Assembly (NCBI RefSeq): GCF_025352645.1
Contig: NZ_JANXSO010000023.1
Location: 1-64,000, forward strand
Direction of reading: 5' to 3'
DNA: 64,000 bases
From: Iodobacter sp.
GTDB taxonomy: Bacteria > Pseudomonadota > Gammaproteobacteria > Burkholderiales > Chitinibacteraceae
Shown: positions 34,227 through 44,039 of the stretch, piece by piece
Position numbering within the stretch: the stretch's first letter is position 1
Layout of the letters: each line of letters begins with the position of its first letter
The notes under the pieces: generated by a model
The model's input: only the letters and a program-made list of their open reading frames with translations
Database searches by the model: none
What the model was told of the DNA's origin: nothing
Program-made: the position numbers and the translations under genes

Positions 34227-35222
34227 TTACGCCGTTACAGGATTAATCAGTGGCTTGCCAAGCGCAAAGGCGCTGACTTCACTGAGTACTGCTTCGGCGA
34301 TATTTGCTAAGGCTTCAGCGGTTAAAAAACCTTGATGCGAGGTGATCATGACATTGGGGAAGGTGGTGAGCCGCGCCAGCGTATCGTCTTCTAGCGCAGA
34401 GCCAGATAGATCTTCAAAAAACACGCCTTCTTCATATTCGTAGACATCTAAACCGACACCGCCTACTTGGCCGCTTTTAAGTGCGTCGAGCAGGGCGCTG
34501 GTATCGATTAAGCCACCTCGGCTGGTATTGATCACCACCGCGCCGTGCTTCATTCCTGCCAGTGTTTCGGCATTAATCAAGTGCTTGGTTTCTGGTGTGA
34601 GTGGGGTATGCAACGAGATAATATCGGATTGCGCCAATAGCTCGGGCAGCGATACAAACTGGCAGCCCATTTCTGCCGCGCGCTCTGCCGTGGGGTTACG
34701 ATCAAACGCCAGTACTTGGCAACCAAAGCCATGCGCAATCGCCATGGTGGCGGCACCAATCTTGCCTGCGCCAATCACACCAAAAGTGCGGCCATGCAAA
34801 TTAAAGCCAACCAAGCCATCTAGCGAGAAGTTGCCTTCCCGAACTCGGTTATAGGCACGGTGTGTTTTGCGCACCAAGGTGAGCAGTAGAGCAAATACAT
34901 GCTCGGCAACGGCTTCGGGCGAGTAAGCCGGAACCCGCGTCACGCTGATGCTGTGCTTTGCTGCTGCATCTAGATCAACGCCGTTAAAACCAGCGCAGCG
35001 TAGGGCTACCAATTTAACGCCTAATTTAGCTAATTGCGCTAAGGTGGCCGCATCAACACGATCATTTACAAATGGGCAAACCACTTCAAAGCCTGATGCC
35101 AGCGCTGCAGTTTGGATATTGAGGCGGTCTTCAAAAAACACCAGCTCATGTCCATGGGGAAAATTGGCTTGGCTAAGTGAGGCTTTATCGTATTTCTTGC
35201 AGTCAAAAACGGCGATGCGCAT
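34227..35222 (-). CDS. ldhA: Fermentative D-lactate dehydrogenase (2-hydroxyacid dehydrogenase)
   Basis: This 331-residue enzyme reduces pyruvate to D-lactate with NADH. It begins MRIAVFDCKKYDK. The NAD-binding loop is VIGAGKIGAATM. The catalytic Arg lies in VINTSRGGLID, the Glu follows in LDVYEYEEGVFFED, and the His is in MITSHQGFLT, all as in LdhA-type D-LDH. It is the last gene of a close-packed minus-strand run (slt, SDR, RRM protein, ldhA) with 24 nt to the RRM gene and a hairpin after it. A link to the arginine deiminase genes as another fermentative function is only circumstantial. Confidence 0.93.
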   Translation of the reverse strand: MRIAVFDCKKYDKASLSQANFPHGHELVFFEDRLNIQTAALASGFEVVCPFVNDRVDAATLAQLAKLGVKLVALRCAGFNGVDLDAAAKHSISVTRVPAYSPEAVAEHVFALLLTLVRKTHRAYNRVREGNFSLDGLVGFNLHGRTFGVIGAGKIGAATMAIAHGFGCQVLAFDRNPTAERAAEMGCQFVSLPELLAQSDIISLHTPLTPETKHLINAETLAGMKHGAVVINTSRGGLIDTSALLDALKSGQVGGVGLDVYEYEEGVFFEDLSGSALEDDTLARLTTFPNVMITSHQGFLTAEALANIAEAVLSEVSAFALGKPLINPVTA

Positions 35223-35246
35223 GCTGAGACTCGATTGATATTTGAT

Positions 35247-35504
35247 TTAATTTTCTTTAAACATATGGGTGTGACTGCTGCTGAGCTCTCGACCATTCCA
35301 GTGAAAGCCTGAAATTTTAGCGGTGAGCACGTCAGCCGCAGCGGCACTTTCTGTATGCAGCTGTACCAAGGCCAGCGCATTGTCTGTGCCGCCTTCGGTG
35401 ATGGTGATTGTGCCAAATTCATGTAAACCAATTTCATCGGTCAGCAGTGTTTGCACCTCTTCTACGCTAATTTCAGGAGGAAGATTGCCGATAACGATTT
35501 GCAT
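35247..35504 (-). CDS. Single-RRM RNA-binding protein
   Basis: This 85-residue protein is one RNA-recognition-motif fold: beta1 with RNP2-like IVIGNLP, then the helix SVEEVQTLLTDE, and beta3 with a weak RNP1 (NALALVQL) lacking the usual aromatic pair. AAGGA eight bases before the ATG supports the start. Small RRM proteins are scattered in proteobacteria and cyanobacteria, some linked to cold response; the RNA target here is unknown. It sits between the SDR gene (36 nt) and ldhA (24 nt), which suggests co-transcription. The missing aromatic residues could mean weak or atypical RNA binding. Confidence 0.78.
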   Translation of the reverse strand: MQIVIGNLPPEISVEEVQTLLTDEIGLHEFGTITITEGGTDNALALVQLHTESAAAADVLTAKISGFHWNGRELSSSHTHMFKEN

Positions 35505-35540
35505 GGTTAAATCCTTTTCATTTAGAAAAAAAGTGCAGGC

Positions 35541-36476
35541 TTATTGTCTGCCTGCATGGCTACGAAAATGGTTGTAGCGATTGGTTTTACCCCTTGCTAA
35601 ATAGCTGGGGGCGATGGCTTCTAAGGCCATAGGCCGCCAAGCTAGCTCTGGGGCAAGGCCTGCTAAGTCGATATTATCGACTTGCAAAGAGTTAAGATTG
35701 TCGTGGCTAAGCGGAGGATTGGGCAAGAAGCTCATTAAACTAGCTTGCACCCTTGCTGCCCAATTGGGTAAGGAAATAATGGGGCGACACACGCCAATAG
35801 TCCGTGCTGTATAGCTAACGAGCTCTTTTAAGGTGTAAACCTTGGGGCCAACAAGGCTAAGCGTTTTGCCTATTAAGGCCTTATTGCTCACGCCTTCGGC
35901 AAAAGCACGGGTGACATCCTGTACCCATACCGGCTGAAAACGCGTATCGGCTCCTGCTAGCGGCACAAATGGCGCTATTTTAAGCAGGGATGCAAAGAGA
36001 TTTAAAAATTGATCTTCCTGACCAAATACCACCGATGGTCGATAAATCGTCCAGTCTAAGCGGCTGGCTAAAATTCGGGCTTCTGCCTCGCCTTTGCTGC
36101 GCTGATACATGGATGGCCCATGTATATCTGCACCTAAGGCGCTCATATGCAGATAGCGGCGAACGCCTTGCTCAGTACAGGCGGCGATGATTTTTTCAGT
36201 GAGGGTGATATGGGCGCGTTTAAAGTTAGCTTCAGAGCCTTGCAAGATGCCGACTAAATTGATTACCACGTCTTGCCCAGCCACTAGCTTTGCCAAGGTG
36301 GCCGGATCATGCACATCGGCGTTGATCAGATTAAGGTGGGTGAGCAGCAGTAAATCAGCCCGAACTTGTTCGCGTTGGCGGGTGGGCAGGGTGACTTGAT
36401 GCCCTGCCGTAGCGAGCTTAGCGGCCAACTGGCGGCCAATAAAGCCGCTGCCTCCTATCAATAGAATCTTTTGCAT
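35541..36476 (-). CDS. Atypical SDR, complex I NDUFA9-like NAD(P)-binding protein
   Basis: This 311-residue Rossmann protein has the N-terminal loop ILLIGGSGFIGRQLAAKL, DVVINLVGIL, the SALGADIHGPSMYQRSKGEAEARI segment (Tyr-x-x-x-Lys replaced by a Tyr/Ser-Lys arrangement typical of atypical SDRs) and TIYRPSVVFGQEDQFLN. Bacterial members are annotated as NDUFA9-subfamily or nucleoside-diphosphate-sugar epimerase; none is a proven complex I subunit in bacteria. It follows slt by 12 nt. The C-terminus is basic and His-rich. Substrate unknown. Confidence 0.85.
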   Translation of the reverse strand: MQKILLIGGSGFIGRQLAAKLATAGHQVTLPTRQREQVRADLLLLTHLNLINADVHDPATLAKLVAGQDVVINLVGILQGSEANFKRAHITLTEKIIAACTEQGVRRYLHMSALGADIHGPSMYQRSKGEAEARILASRLDWTIYRPSVVFGQEDQFLNLFASLLKIAPFVPLAGADTRFQPVWVQDVTRAFAEGVSNKALIGKTLSLVGPKVYTLKELVSYTARTIGVCRPIISLPNWAARVQASLMSFLPNPPLSHDNLNSLQVDNIDLAGLAPELAWRPMALEAIAPSYLARGKTNRYNHFRSHAGRQ

Positions 36477-36488
36477 CTTGCGGCCTTG

Positions 36489-38387
36489 TTATGGTGCTTC
36501 GGCAGAGCCAGCCTTGGCGTTAATATTGGCCAGCCTTTGCTTGAGCGGCATACCTTGCCCTGAAAATGCGTGAGCGTAATGAATGGCGTTGGCCATCACT
36601 TTTTTCACGTAATCACGGGTTTCATCAAAGGGAATGGTTTCGATATAAATCACGCCATCCAGTGTTTGTTTGCCTTGCCATGCACGGGCTCGCCCTGGCC
36701 CTGCGTTGTAGCCTGCCGTCGCCAAAATCTGGTTATCGTCCAGCTGCTCCCAGATATAACGCAAATAGAAGGTACCAAACGTGACATTGGTCGAAATATC
36801 GTGAACTTCTGCGGTGTTAAAGTGCTTATTACCCATTTTTGCCGCAATCCACTTGGCGGTGGCAGGCATAATCTGCATCAGCCCACCTGCACCAACGCCT
36901 GAGCGAGCGTTACTGATAAAGCGGCTTTCTTGGCGCATTAGGCCGTAAACCCAAGCGGGATCTAAGCCCTCATTTTTAGCCGCAGGCTCGATCAGCTCAC
37001 GGTAGGGGGTCAGGTAACGCAGGCTAAAATCATGTAATTGCTTGGTGCGTTCAGCCGAGTAAATGGCGCGGTCAAACCAATTTTGCTTGAGCGCTAGCTC
37101 GGATGCGGCCAGTAATTGCTGATCGCTAAGGCCGCGCATCGCCCAATTCCACTCGCGGATGGCCTCGATGCGCCAATCTTGGTCGATCAGGGCTAATGCA
37201 CGCTGCACGCCAGGCAGGGCGCGAACTTGTTTAATTTCTTCGCTACTTGCCTTGTAGCTCACATTGGCGGAGGCGATGCTATTGCCTAATTCTTCCCTTG
37301 ATAATAAGCCGTAAAAATCGTGGTTCTCTGCGGTGCTGGCCCAGAGTTGATTCGCCTCAAGGGTTTTATTTTGGCCTTTAAGAATGCGTGCCTTCCAATA
37401 CATCCAGCTGCTTTCTTGCTGCTCCTTGGCGGGCAGCGCTTCAATGCGGGCGAGTGCGGTATTCCAATCAGAGAATCGCAGTGCCGCGCGAATCGCCCAA
37501 GCGCGATCCTCACTTTCCATACCTTGGCCATCGCCCTTGCTCAGCCAGTTGGAAGCGTGTTCGTGTTGTTTTTTTGCAGCAACTAGGCCGATCTGCTGCC
37601 AAGCATATGCTTTATCTTTGGCGGGTAATTGCTCCTCTAGATCACTTAATAAGCTAGCTGCGCGGTCTGGGCTTGTCCTGGCAATTCGGCCTAAGGCATA
37701 GATGACTAATTCGCGGCCAGCGGGGGTGGCGAGCGAGAGCTTACTTAGCTGTTTGTCGGGCGAGGCAACGACTGCATTTACATTTTTAACGCCAAATTCA
37801 GCAGGAAAGCCCACGCGGGGCGCTAATTGGCGGGCCAGCTCGGTACGATTACCGCTCAGTGCAATACGAATACGAGCCCAAGCATCCGCCTTATCTAGAT
37901 CATTGCTATTGAATAAGGCATCAAACACGGGGTTACAGGCTTCAGCTTGTGGCTTGGATGAAAACCATAGTTTTTTGGCTTCTAGTAAAGGGCCACGTTC
38001 ATTATTGGCTAAGCCGGCTTGCGCACGCAGGCAGACTAATTCATTGCTTGGGTTATCAACCTTTGCGTACTCGGTTTCAAAACTCCCCCAGCTTTTACGA
38101 CGCCCCAATTCTTTGAGCCATTCCCCTCTAAAACGCTCTGCGAGTGGGCTATTGTCGTAATTTTTTAAAAAGCTTTGCGCATCACTTTCGCTGGCGCTGG
38201 AGATCTGTGTGCTAAGCCAGTAATAACGTGGATACATTTCTAGCGGCTCGCCAGCGCTAGCATCGGCCATTTTGGCGATGCTGGGTAAATCGCGGCTGCG
38301 GGCGGCTTCACGCAGCTGAGCAAGATCTAAGCGGGCTTGAGCACTGGCAGAAAGCGTCAGGGAAGCAATCAATAATAGTTTTTTCAT
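36489..38387 (-). CDS. slt: Soluble lytic murein transglycosylase (Slt70-like)
   Basis: This 632-residue periplasmic enzyme cleaves peptidoglycan between MurNAc and GlcNAc with 1,6-anhydro formation. A signal peptide (MKKLLLIASLTLSASAQA) leads into a long alpha-superhelical U-domain (~20-440). The catalytic domain follows with Glu in LMRQESRFISNARS, then GAGGLMQIMPATAKWIA and the AGYNAGPGRARAW motif. Length and layout match Slt70. It heads the run slt-SDR-RRM-ldhA. Sharing a transcript with a fermentative dehydrogenase would be unusual, so internal promoters are possible. Confidence 0.93.
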   Translation of the reverse strand: MKKLLLIASLTLSASAQARLDLAQLREAARSRDLPSIAKMADASAGEPLEMYPRYYWLSTQISSASESDAQSFLKNYDNSPLAERFRGEWLKELGRRKSWGSFETEYAKVDNPSNELVCLRAQAGLANNERGPLLEAKKLWFSSKPQAEACNPVFDALFNSNDLDKADAWARIRIALSGNRTELARQLAPRVGFPAEFGVKNVNAVVASPDKQLSKLSLATPAGRELVIYALGRIARTSPDRAASLLSDLEEQLPAKDKAYAWQQIGLVAAKKQHEHASNWLSKGDGQGMESEDRAWAIRAALRFSDWNTALARIEALPAKEQQESSWMYWKARILKGQNKTLEANQLWASTAENHDFYGLLSREELGNSIASANVSYKASSEEIKQVRALPGVQRALALIDQDWRIEAIREWNWAMRGLSDQQLLAASELALKQNWFDRAIYSAERTKQLHDFSLRYLTPYRELIEPAAKNEGLDPAWVYGLMRQESRFISNARSGVGAGGLMQIMPATAKWIAAKMGNKHFNTAEVHDISTNVTFGTFYLRYIWEQLDDNQILATAGYNAGPGRARAWQGKQTLDGVIYIETIPFDETRDYVKKVMANAIHYAHAFSGQGMPLKQRLANINAKAGSAEAP

Positions 38388-38719
38388 AGTTCTTTAAATG
38401 TATTGAGCAGGCAAGCGTAGCTTAAGCATAACTTAGGCTTGTTGTTATTCGTAGGTTAGTAATTGTAAAAAATGGAAAATATTTGTTTTAGCTGCACAAT
38501 GTGATGTGCAATAGGGGCGATGGCTAACAAGTGCTGGCCGTGCCGAGCGCTGCCAGAGGCTTTTCTTTTGGCTAAGGCCTGCATGATATGGGTTTTGTGT
38601 ATTTCTGCTTGCGATTGCACATGGCACGATGTTCTTGGGCGGTCTATTTTTAAATATCACTGGCCTTGCTAACGCACTTTTTAACTAAACCTTTTATATT
38701 TATTCGGGATCAATGCCTG
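38388..38719. other. Divergent promoter region between slt and the hybrid kinase
   Basis: No credible gene. A short dyad TGCAC-N8-GTGCA occurs near 38492-38509. AT-rich sequence before 38720 (TTTTATATTTATTC) may hold the -10 region of the kinase gene. A 71-codon minus-strand frame (38445-38660) has no ribosome site or recognisable content. Confidence 0.5.
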
Positions 38720-41700
38720 ATGCCGCAACGAATTTTCCAAGACCTTCTGGGAAAGCTAACTGCGTTTCAGCTTAGGCTTACTTATGCGCTGATGATAGTG
38801 GCGGGTGTGCTAGCTATTGCGCTGTGGCCCCAGTCATTTTGGCTTCCCAAATTAGTGCTTAGCGGATTATTGCTGGCTCTGCTATTGCAGTGGCAAAAAA
38901 TACGTCGCTCGCAAGCTGCAATAAGGCAGCAGGCCAAACAATTGGCTGCTTTAATTGCAAAAAATGAGCAACTTAGCAATACAGAACTCACCATCGCTAA
39001 GGCGCATCAACAAGTATTGGAAATGTCCAACGCTCTTCCTTTTGCGGTATTTCAGTTGCAAACCTTGGGCAAAGGCAAGTATCGATACAACTTTATTAAT
39101 CGCCGGGTTGAAGAGGTGCTTGGCGTTTCAGCTGCGGAGTTAAAAGAAAATCCAGAGCTATGTTGGCGCTATGTTGAGGAGCAAGACCGGCTTAGTGCGC
39201 TCAAAAAAATAAAAGAAAGCTCCGTGCAATTAAGGGCAAGTGGTGAGCCTCAGAGTATTGAAGCTTCTGTGCGGCTTACTTTAAATGGCCAATTGCACTG
39301 GGTGCTATTAAGCGGCTTTTCCTCGCCACTTCAAGCAGATGGGTCGGTGATTTGGAATGGCTATTATCAAAATATCACCGAGCGTAAGCATGCCGAAGAT
39401 GAGTTAAGAGAGAGCGAAGACTATAACAAAATGCTGTTTCAAGAGTCGCACCGTCCTTTGGTGGTGCATGATCCTCTTATTAATGGCTTTATTGATTGCA
39501 ATGCGGCGGCGGTAAAAATATATGGTTTTTCAAGCAAGGAAGAATTGCTAGGAAAAACACCGCTGGATGTATCTGCCGCTTTTCAATATGACGGCACCGA
39601 TACTAAAACCGCGATGGAGCGGCAAGATCATTCCGCGCTTGAGCATGGAATTGAAGCCTTTGAATGGCGGCATCAGCGGGCTAATGGCGAAATTTGGGAT
39701 GCCATGGTGTATTTGATGTTATTTAATTATCATGGCCGACAATTACTGCAATTTACGCTTGACGATATTACTGAGCGCAAACGGGATGAAAGAAAAATTC
39801 TGTTTAATCGTTATGTTGTAGAAAATGCGGGCGCTATGCTGTGGCTAGACTCTGAAACGGCACAAATAAAATATGTAAATAAGGCAGCAATTGAATATTT
39901 GGGTTACTCCGCTGAGCAGTGTTTAACGCTCACCGTGCCTGATATTGATCCAGATTTCGATCTAAATCGTTATCATCTAGCCGTACAAGCTTTACGGGAG
40001 ACGGGTAAGCCACGGACGTTTGAGACTCGTCATCGCTGTGCCGATGGCAGAATCTTAAATGTAGAAATCACCTCTTCTTTGGTGGAAGACGAGGAAAGAA
40101 TGTTGGTTATTGCCAGTAGCAAAGATATTACCTCGCAAAAGCAGGCAGAAGCCGCCATGTTGCGTGCTAAAGAAATAGCCGAAGATGCCACACAAATGAA
40201 GTCTGATTTTCTCGCCAATATGAGCCATGAGATTCGCACGCCAATGAATGCCATTATTGGCTTAAGCCACTTAGTGCTTAAAACTGAATTAAATCCTCGG
40301 CAGAATGATTATTTAAAGAAAATTCAACAATCAGGCCAGCATTTGCTTGGAATTATTAATGATGTACTGGATTTTTCAAAAATTGAAGCTGGCAAGCTGA
40401 CGGTAGAGACGAGTGAGTTTAATCTGGAGGATTTGCTAGATAACGTGGCAAATCTTGTTTCTGAAAAAGCTTACACTAAAAATTTAGAGTTGATTTTTGA
40501 TATTGGCTTGGATGTGCCTATTCATTTAATTGGTGACTCGCTGCGTTTAAGCCAAATATTAATTAACTATGCCAATAATGCAGTTAAATTTACCGAACAG
40601 GGTGAAATAGATATTGTTATTCGCGTGCAAGCACATGATGAGGGTGAAGTGCTGCTTTATTTTGCAGTGAAAGATAGCGGCATTGGTTTGACTGCCGAAC
40701 AAGTTAGCCGTTTATTCCAAAGCTTTCAGCAGGCAGATAGCTCCACCTCCCGCAAATACGGAGGGACGGGCTTAGGCTTGGCTATATCCAAAAAACTGGC
40801 TGAGTTAATGGGGGGAGAGGTTGGCGTTGAGAGTGAATACGGGAATGGCTCCACCTTTTGGTTTACTGCAAAACTAGGCATCAGCCAGCTAAAAACACCG
40901 AGTAGCTTGCCAGCTATTGATGCGTGTCGTCGCCGTATTTTGGTGGTGGATGATAATCACACTGCGCGTACGATCTTGGCCGATATGCTAAACAATATGG
41001 GCTTTGTGGTAAGCAAGGCGTCGTCTGGCCCTGAGGCTATTGATGCGGTTATGCAGGCCGCTCCCTCTCATCCTTTCGATGTGATTCTTCTTGATTGGAA
41101 AATGCCTAATATGACAGGCATTGAAACGGCTGAATTAATTCAAGCTTTAGGACTGCAACCCATGCCTAAAATCGCGATTGTGACGGCTTATGGCCGAGAG
41201 GATGTTTTGCTGGACTGCCAAAAGCTTGGGATTGAACATATCTTGGTAAAACCCATTAATGCCTCCTTAATGCTGGATACCCTGATGCATCTCTTGGGCG
41301 ATCAACTGAGTGAGCGTGCTACACAGGTGCATGTTTCTCCTCCTTTAAGGGCACTGGAGAGTATCCAAGGGGCGCGCATTCTGTTGGCTGAAGATAATCT
41401 GATAAACCAAATGGTGGCGACTGAGTTACTTAAAGACGCAGGTTTTGTGGTTGAGGTGGCGGCAAATGGGCGAATTGCCGTTGAGATGGCGCAAGCCAAA
41501 CCATATGACTTGGTGCTGATGGATATGCAGATGCCAGAAATGGATGGCTTAGAGGCAACACGTTATCTTACTGCTTTGCCACAGCTTGCCCATTTGCCCA
41601 TTGTGGCGATGACGGCTAATGCGATGCAGGCAGATAGAGAGCGTTGCCTAGAATCAGGGATGGTGGATTTTGTTAGCAAGCCGATTGAGCCAGATGATTT

Positions 41701-42358
41701 ATTTAAAACCATATTGCGATGGATTAAGCCTCTACAAAGGGGGGGAGATCTTGGCGCTCCAATGCCAGCGCTTTCGGTCTTACCTGAGCAAATATTGGGT
41801 TTGGATCGCGTTGTAGGCTTGCGGCGAGTTTTAGGCAAGGAGGATCGATATATTGCGATGCTGCAAGGGTTTGCACTAAATCAAGCCCATATTGTGGCTG
41901 ATATTCGTGCTGCCTTAGCCAAAGATGATCGGGTGACGGCAGAGCGTTTGGCGCATGCTTTAATAGGCTGGGCCGCCAATATTGGGGCGGCCAGCTTGCA
42001 GCGGGTGGCTGTGGCCGTGGAGCAGGGCATTCATATGTCCACACTAAGAGATGAAACTCTATCGGTGTTGCAAACCTCACTTGCCAAGCAAATCGAGTCT
42101 ATTCATAAGGCTTTACCTACGGCGGTAGCGAGCAATGATGTGCCGTTTGATCCACTAAAGCGTGATTTGCTTTGCTTACAATTGGTGGCGCTGTTAGCAA
42201 ATGCAGATGCACAGGTCGAGGCGCTGATGAATAAAAATAAAGTTTTATTGCAGGCGGCATTTCCCAAGCATTTTTATCAAATAGAAAACGCCGTGCAACA
42301 GCAGGAGTTTAAGCAGGCACTTCAGTTGCTTGGTGAAGCAAACAAATCACTTCAATGA
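38720..42358 (+). CDS. Hybrid sensor histidine kinase with PAS domains, two receivers and an Hpt-like end
   Basis: This protein has 1212 residues from the ATG at 38720 ([13 protein letters not shown]). The frame opens 18 codons earlier at a TTG, and neither start has a strong ribosome site. Two closely spaced helices (~20-55) are followed by a short coil and three PAS domains. Then come HisKA with H503 in [15 protein letters not shown], an HATPase ([39 protein letters not shown]), receiver 1 (D792, LLDWKMPN), receiver 2 (D935, [11 protein letters not shown]) and a C-terminal Hpt-like domain with H1079. In the Hpt the usual HxxKG is HALIG, losing the Lys. It is BarA-like in layout. No dedicated regulator is adjacent. 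Confidence 0.9.
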   Translation: MPQRIFQDLLGKLTAFQLRLTYALMIVAGVLAIALWPQSFWLPKLVLSGLLLALLLQWQKIRRSQAAIRQQAKQLAALIAKNEQLSNTELTIAKAHQQVLEMSNALPFAVFQLQTLGKGKYRYNFINRRVEEVLGVSAAELKENPELCWRYVEEQDRLSALKKIKESSVQLRASGEPQSIEASVRLTLNGQLHWVLLSGFSSPLQADGSVIWNGYYQNITERKHAEDELRESEDYNKMLFQESHRPLVVHDPLINGFIDCNAAAVKIYGFSSKEELLGKTPLDVSAAFQYDGTDTKTAMERQDHSALEHGIEAFEWRHQRANGEIWDAMVYLMLFNYHGRQLLQFTLDDITERKRDERKILFNRYVVENAGAMLWLDSETAQIKYVNKAAIEYLGYSAEQCLTLTVPDIDPDFDLNRYHLAVQALRETGKPRTFETRHRCADGRILNVEITSSLVEDEERMLVIASSKDITSQKQAEAAMLRAKEIAEDATQMKSDFLANMSHEIRTPMNAIIGLSHLVLKTELNPRQNDYLKKIQQSGQHLLGIINDVLDFSKIEAGKLTVETSEFNLEDLLDNVANLVSEKAYTKNLELIFDIGLDVPIHLIGDSLRLSQILINYANNAVKFTEQGEIDIVIRVQAHDEGEVLLYFAVKDSGIGLTAEQVSRLFQSFQQADSSTSRKYGGTGLGLAISKKLAELMGGEVGVESEYGNGSTFWFTAKLGISQLKTPSSLPAIDACRRRILVVDDNHTARTILADMLNNMGFVVSKASSGPEAIDAVMQAAPSHPFDVILLDWKMPNMTGIETAELIQALGLQPMPKIAIVTAYGREDVLLDCQKLGIEHILVKPINASLMLDTLMHLLGDQLSERATQVHVSPPLRALESIQGARILLAEDNLINQMVATELLKDAGFVVEVAANGRIAVEMAQAKPYDLVLMDMQMPEMDGLEATRYLTALPQLAHLPIVAMTANAMQADRERCLESGMVDFVSKPIEPDDLFKTILRWIKPLQRGGDLGAPMPALSVLPEQILGLDRVVGLRRVLGKEDRYIAMLQGFALNQAHIVADIRAALAKDDRVTAERLAHALIGWAANIGAASLQRVAVAVEQGIHMSTLRDETLSVLQTSLAKQIESIHKALPTAVASNDVPFDPLKRDLLCLQLVALLANADAQVEALMNKNKVLLQAAFPKHFYQIENAVQQQEFKQALQLLGEANKSLQ

Positions 42359-42479
42359 GTGCTTACACAGCAAAATACTGTGATTAGCATAAGCTGAGGA
42401 TCCATCCTGATCTCCCGATAAAGGGTAAAAGCAAGTAGAATCAGGGCGTTTAAGAATATTAAAGAACGAGAATGGGAAT

Positions 42480-43370
42480 ATGCTGACTTTCCAAGAAATT
42501 CTGCTCACGCTGCAAAACTACTGGGGCCGTAATGGTTGCGCGCTATTGCAGCCTTACGATATTGAAGTAGGTGCGGGTACATTCCATACCGCAACCTTTC
42601 TGCGCTCCCTAGGCCCAGAGCCTTGGAATGCCGCCTATGTGCAGCCTTCACGCCGTCCTAAGGATGGTCGTTATGGCGAAAACCCAAATCGCTTGCAGCA
42701 TTATTACCAATTTCAAGTGGCTCTAAAGCCATCGCCAGACAATATCCAAGATCTCTATTTGGGTAGCTTGCGCGAGCTGGGCATTGATACCAGTGTGCAC
42801 GATATTCGCTTTGTAGAAGACGATTGGGAAAGCCCAAGCTTGGGTGCGTGGGGCTTAGGTTGGGAAGTGTGGTTGAACGGGATGGAAGTCACCCAGTTTA
42901 CTTATTTCCAACAGGTGGGTGGTATTGATTGTAAGCCAGTGCTGGGCGAAATCACCTACGGTGTGGAACGACTAGCCATGTATTTGCAAGGCGTGGAGAA
43001 CGTTTACGATTTAGTGTGGACAGTTTATCCAAATGGCCAAAAAGTGACTTACGGCGATATCTACCATCAAAATGAAGTAGAACAATCAACGTATAACTTT
43101 GAACACGCTAATGTGCCGCTGCTGCTCGATTTATTTAATAAATTTGAGAGCGAAGCCGCGCGCCTGATGGAAGCCAACTTGGCCTTGCCAGGCTACGAGA
43201 TGGTGATGAAGTGCTCTCACGTCTTTAACTTGCTGGATGCGCGTGGCGCGATTTCGGTGACAGAGCGTGCAGCATATATTGGCCGCGTACGGACGCTTTC
43301 GCGCTTAGTAGCAAGGGCGTATTACGATTCGCGTGAAGCATTGGGTTTCCCAATGTGCCAAGTTAGCTAG
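42480..43370 (+). CDS. glyQ: Glycine--tRNA ligase alpha subunit
   Basis: This 296-residue catalytic subunit of the bacterial alpha2beta2 glycyl-tRNA synthetase starts [20 protein letters not shown]. It has the class II core segments [46 protein letters not shown], the [21 protein letters not shown] strand and the [13 protein letters not shown] motif 3 region. A GGGA-like site precedes the ATG. The beta subunit gene follows after one intervening small lipoprotein gene; direct glyQ-glyS adjacency is the usual order. Confidence 0.98.
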   Translation: MLTFQEILLTLQNYWGRNGCALLQPYDIEVGAGTFHTATFLRSLGPEPWNAAYVQPSRRPKDGRYGENPNRLQHYYQFQVALKPSPDNIQDLYLGSLRELGIDTSVHDIRFVEDDWESPSLGAWGLGWEVWLNGMEVTQFTYFQQVGGIDCKPVLGEITYGVERLAMYLQGVENVYDLVWTVYPNGQKVTYGDIYHQNEVEQSTYNFEHANVPLLLDLFNKFESEAARLMEANLALPGYEMVMKCSHVFNLLDARGAISVTERAAYIGRVRTLSRLVARAYYDSREALGFPMCQVS

Positions 43371-43859
43371 GTGATGGTTATGATCCGCTATCTCATCTTG
43401 ATTGCTTTGCTGGCTGGCTGTGGAAAATTTGAAGATGAGGTCTATGGCCCGCTTGAAGTTCCCAAAGAGGGCGATTGGCGCAGTTATGGGGTGATGGCGG
43501 ATTATGAAATGCTCGTCGATGTGAAATCGATTACTCACGATGACGATTACGCGCCTACTAAATACACCTACGTTTGGTTGCAACAGAAGTTTAATGAAGA
43601 TCAAACGGATGAAGTAACTAAAAAGCAATTTCGCGTGAAGTATTCGCGCCATGCCATTGATTGCCCATCTAAAAAAATGGCCGGCACTTTGAGCGATATG
43701 CGTGATACAGAAAACCGGCAGGTGGCACGTTATGATATTCCTGGTTATCAGTGGGAATTCGATGAGCCGCTAGCCAATAGCTTTGGCGGTGATTTTGTGC
43801 GTCAAGTCTGCAAAATTATGGCAGAGAAAGAAGCTAAAGCTAAATTAGAAGAAAATTAA
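43371..43859 (+). CDS. Small lipoprotein, surface-adhesin-E-like, inserted between glyQ and glyS
   Basis: This protein has at most 162 residues. The frame starts GTG-ATG at 43371/43374 directly after the glyQ stop; a further ATG at 43380 begins MIRYLILIALLAGC, a lipoprotein signal with Cys after LLAG. The mature part has W-R-S-Y, YVWLQQKF, FRVKYSRHAIDC and a late VCKIM cysteine. This spacing recalls the adhesin E-like domain found in many small beta-proteobacterial lipoproteins. That assignment is tentative. It probably sits in the outer membrane and is co-transcribed with glyQ. Function unknown. Confidence 0.75.
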   Translation: MMVMIRYLILIALLAGCGKFEDEVYGPLEVPKEGDWRSYGVMADYEMLVDVKSITHDDDYAPTKYTYVWLQQKFNEDQTDEVTKKQFRVKYSRHAIDCPSKKMAGTLSDMRDTENRQVARYDIPGYQWEFDEPLANSFGGDFVRQVCKIMAEKEAKAKLEEN

Positions 43860-44039
43860 CAGATGTTACAAAAACATCTTTTATCCGCAAAAGACACCCA
43901 CAATGTGTGGCAAAATCGCCTGTATTTGCTGCATATTGCCGACTAAATATGGGCGAAATCAGTGGCTCAGTTTTCGTGATCTTTGTGGGCGAAACCTTTT
44001 TCCAAAATGCCACTGCGTCATATCAGAGAATTAAATCCC

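Noticed and set aside
38445-38660. 71-codon minus-strand frame upstream of slt
   Set aside because: Low-complexity composition, no ribosome site, lies in the divergent promoter gap.
40030-40254. Antisense frames within the hybrid kinase and other large genes
   Set aside because: Typical codon-phase shadows of the real coding strand with no independent support.
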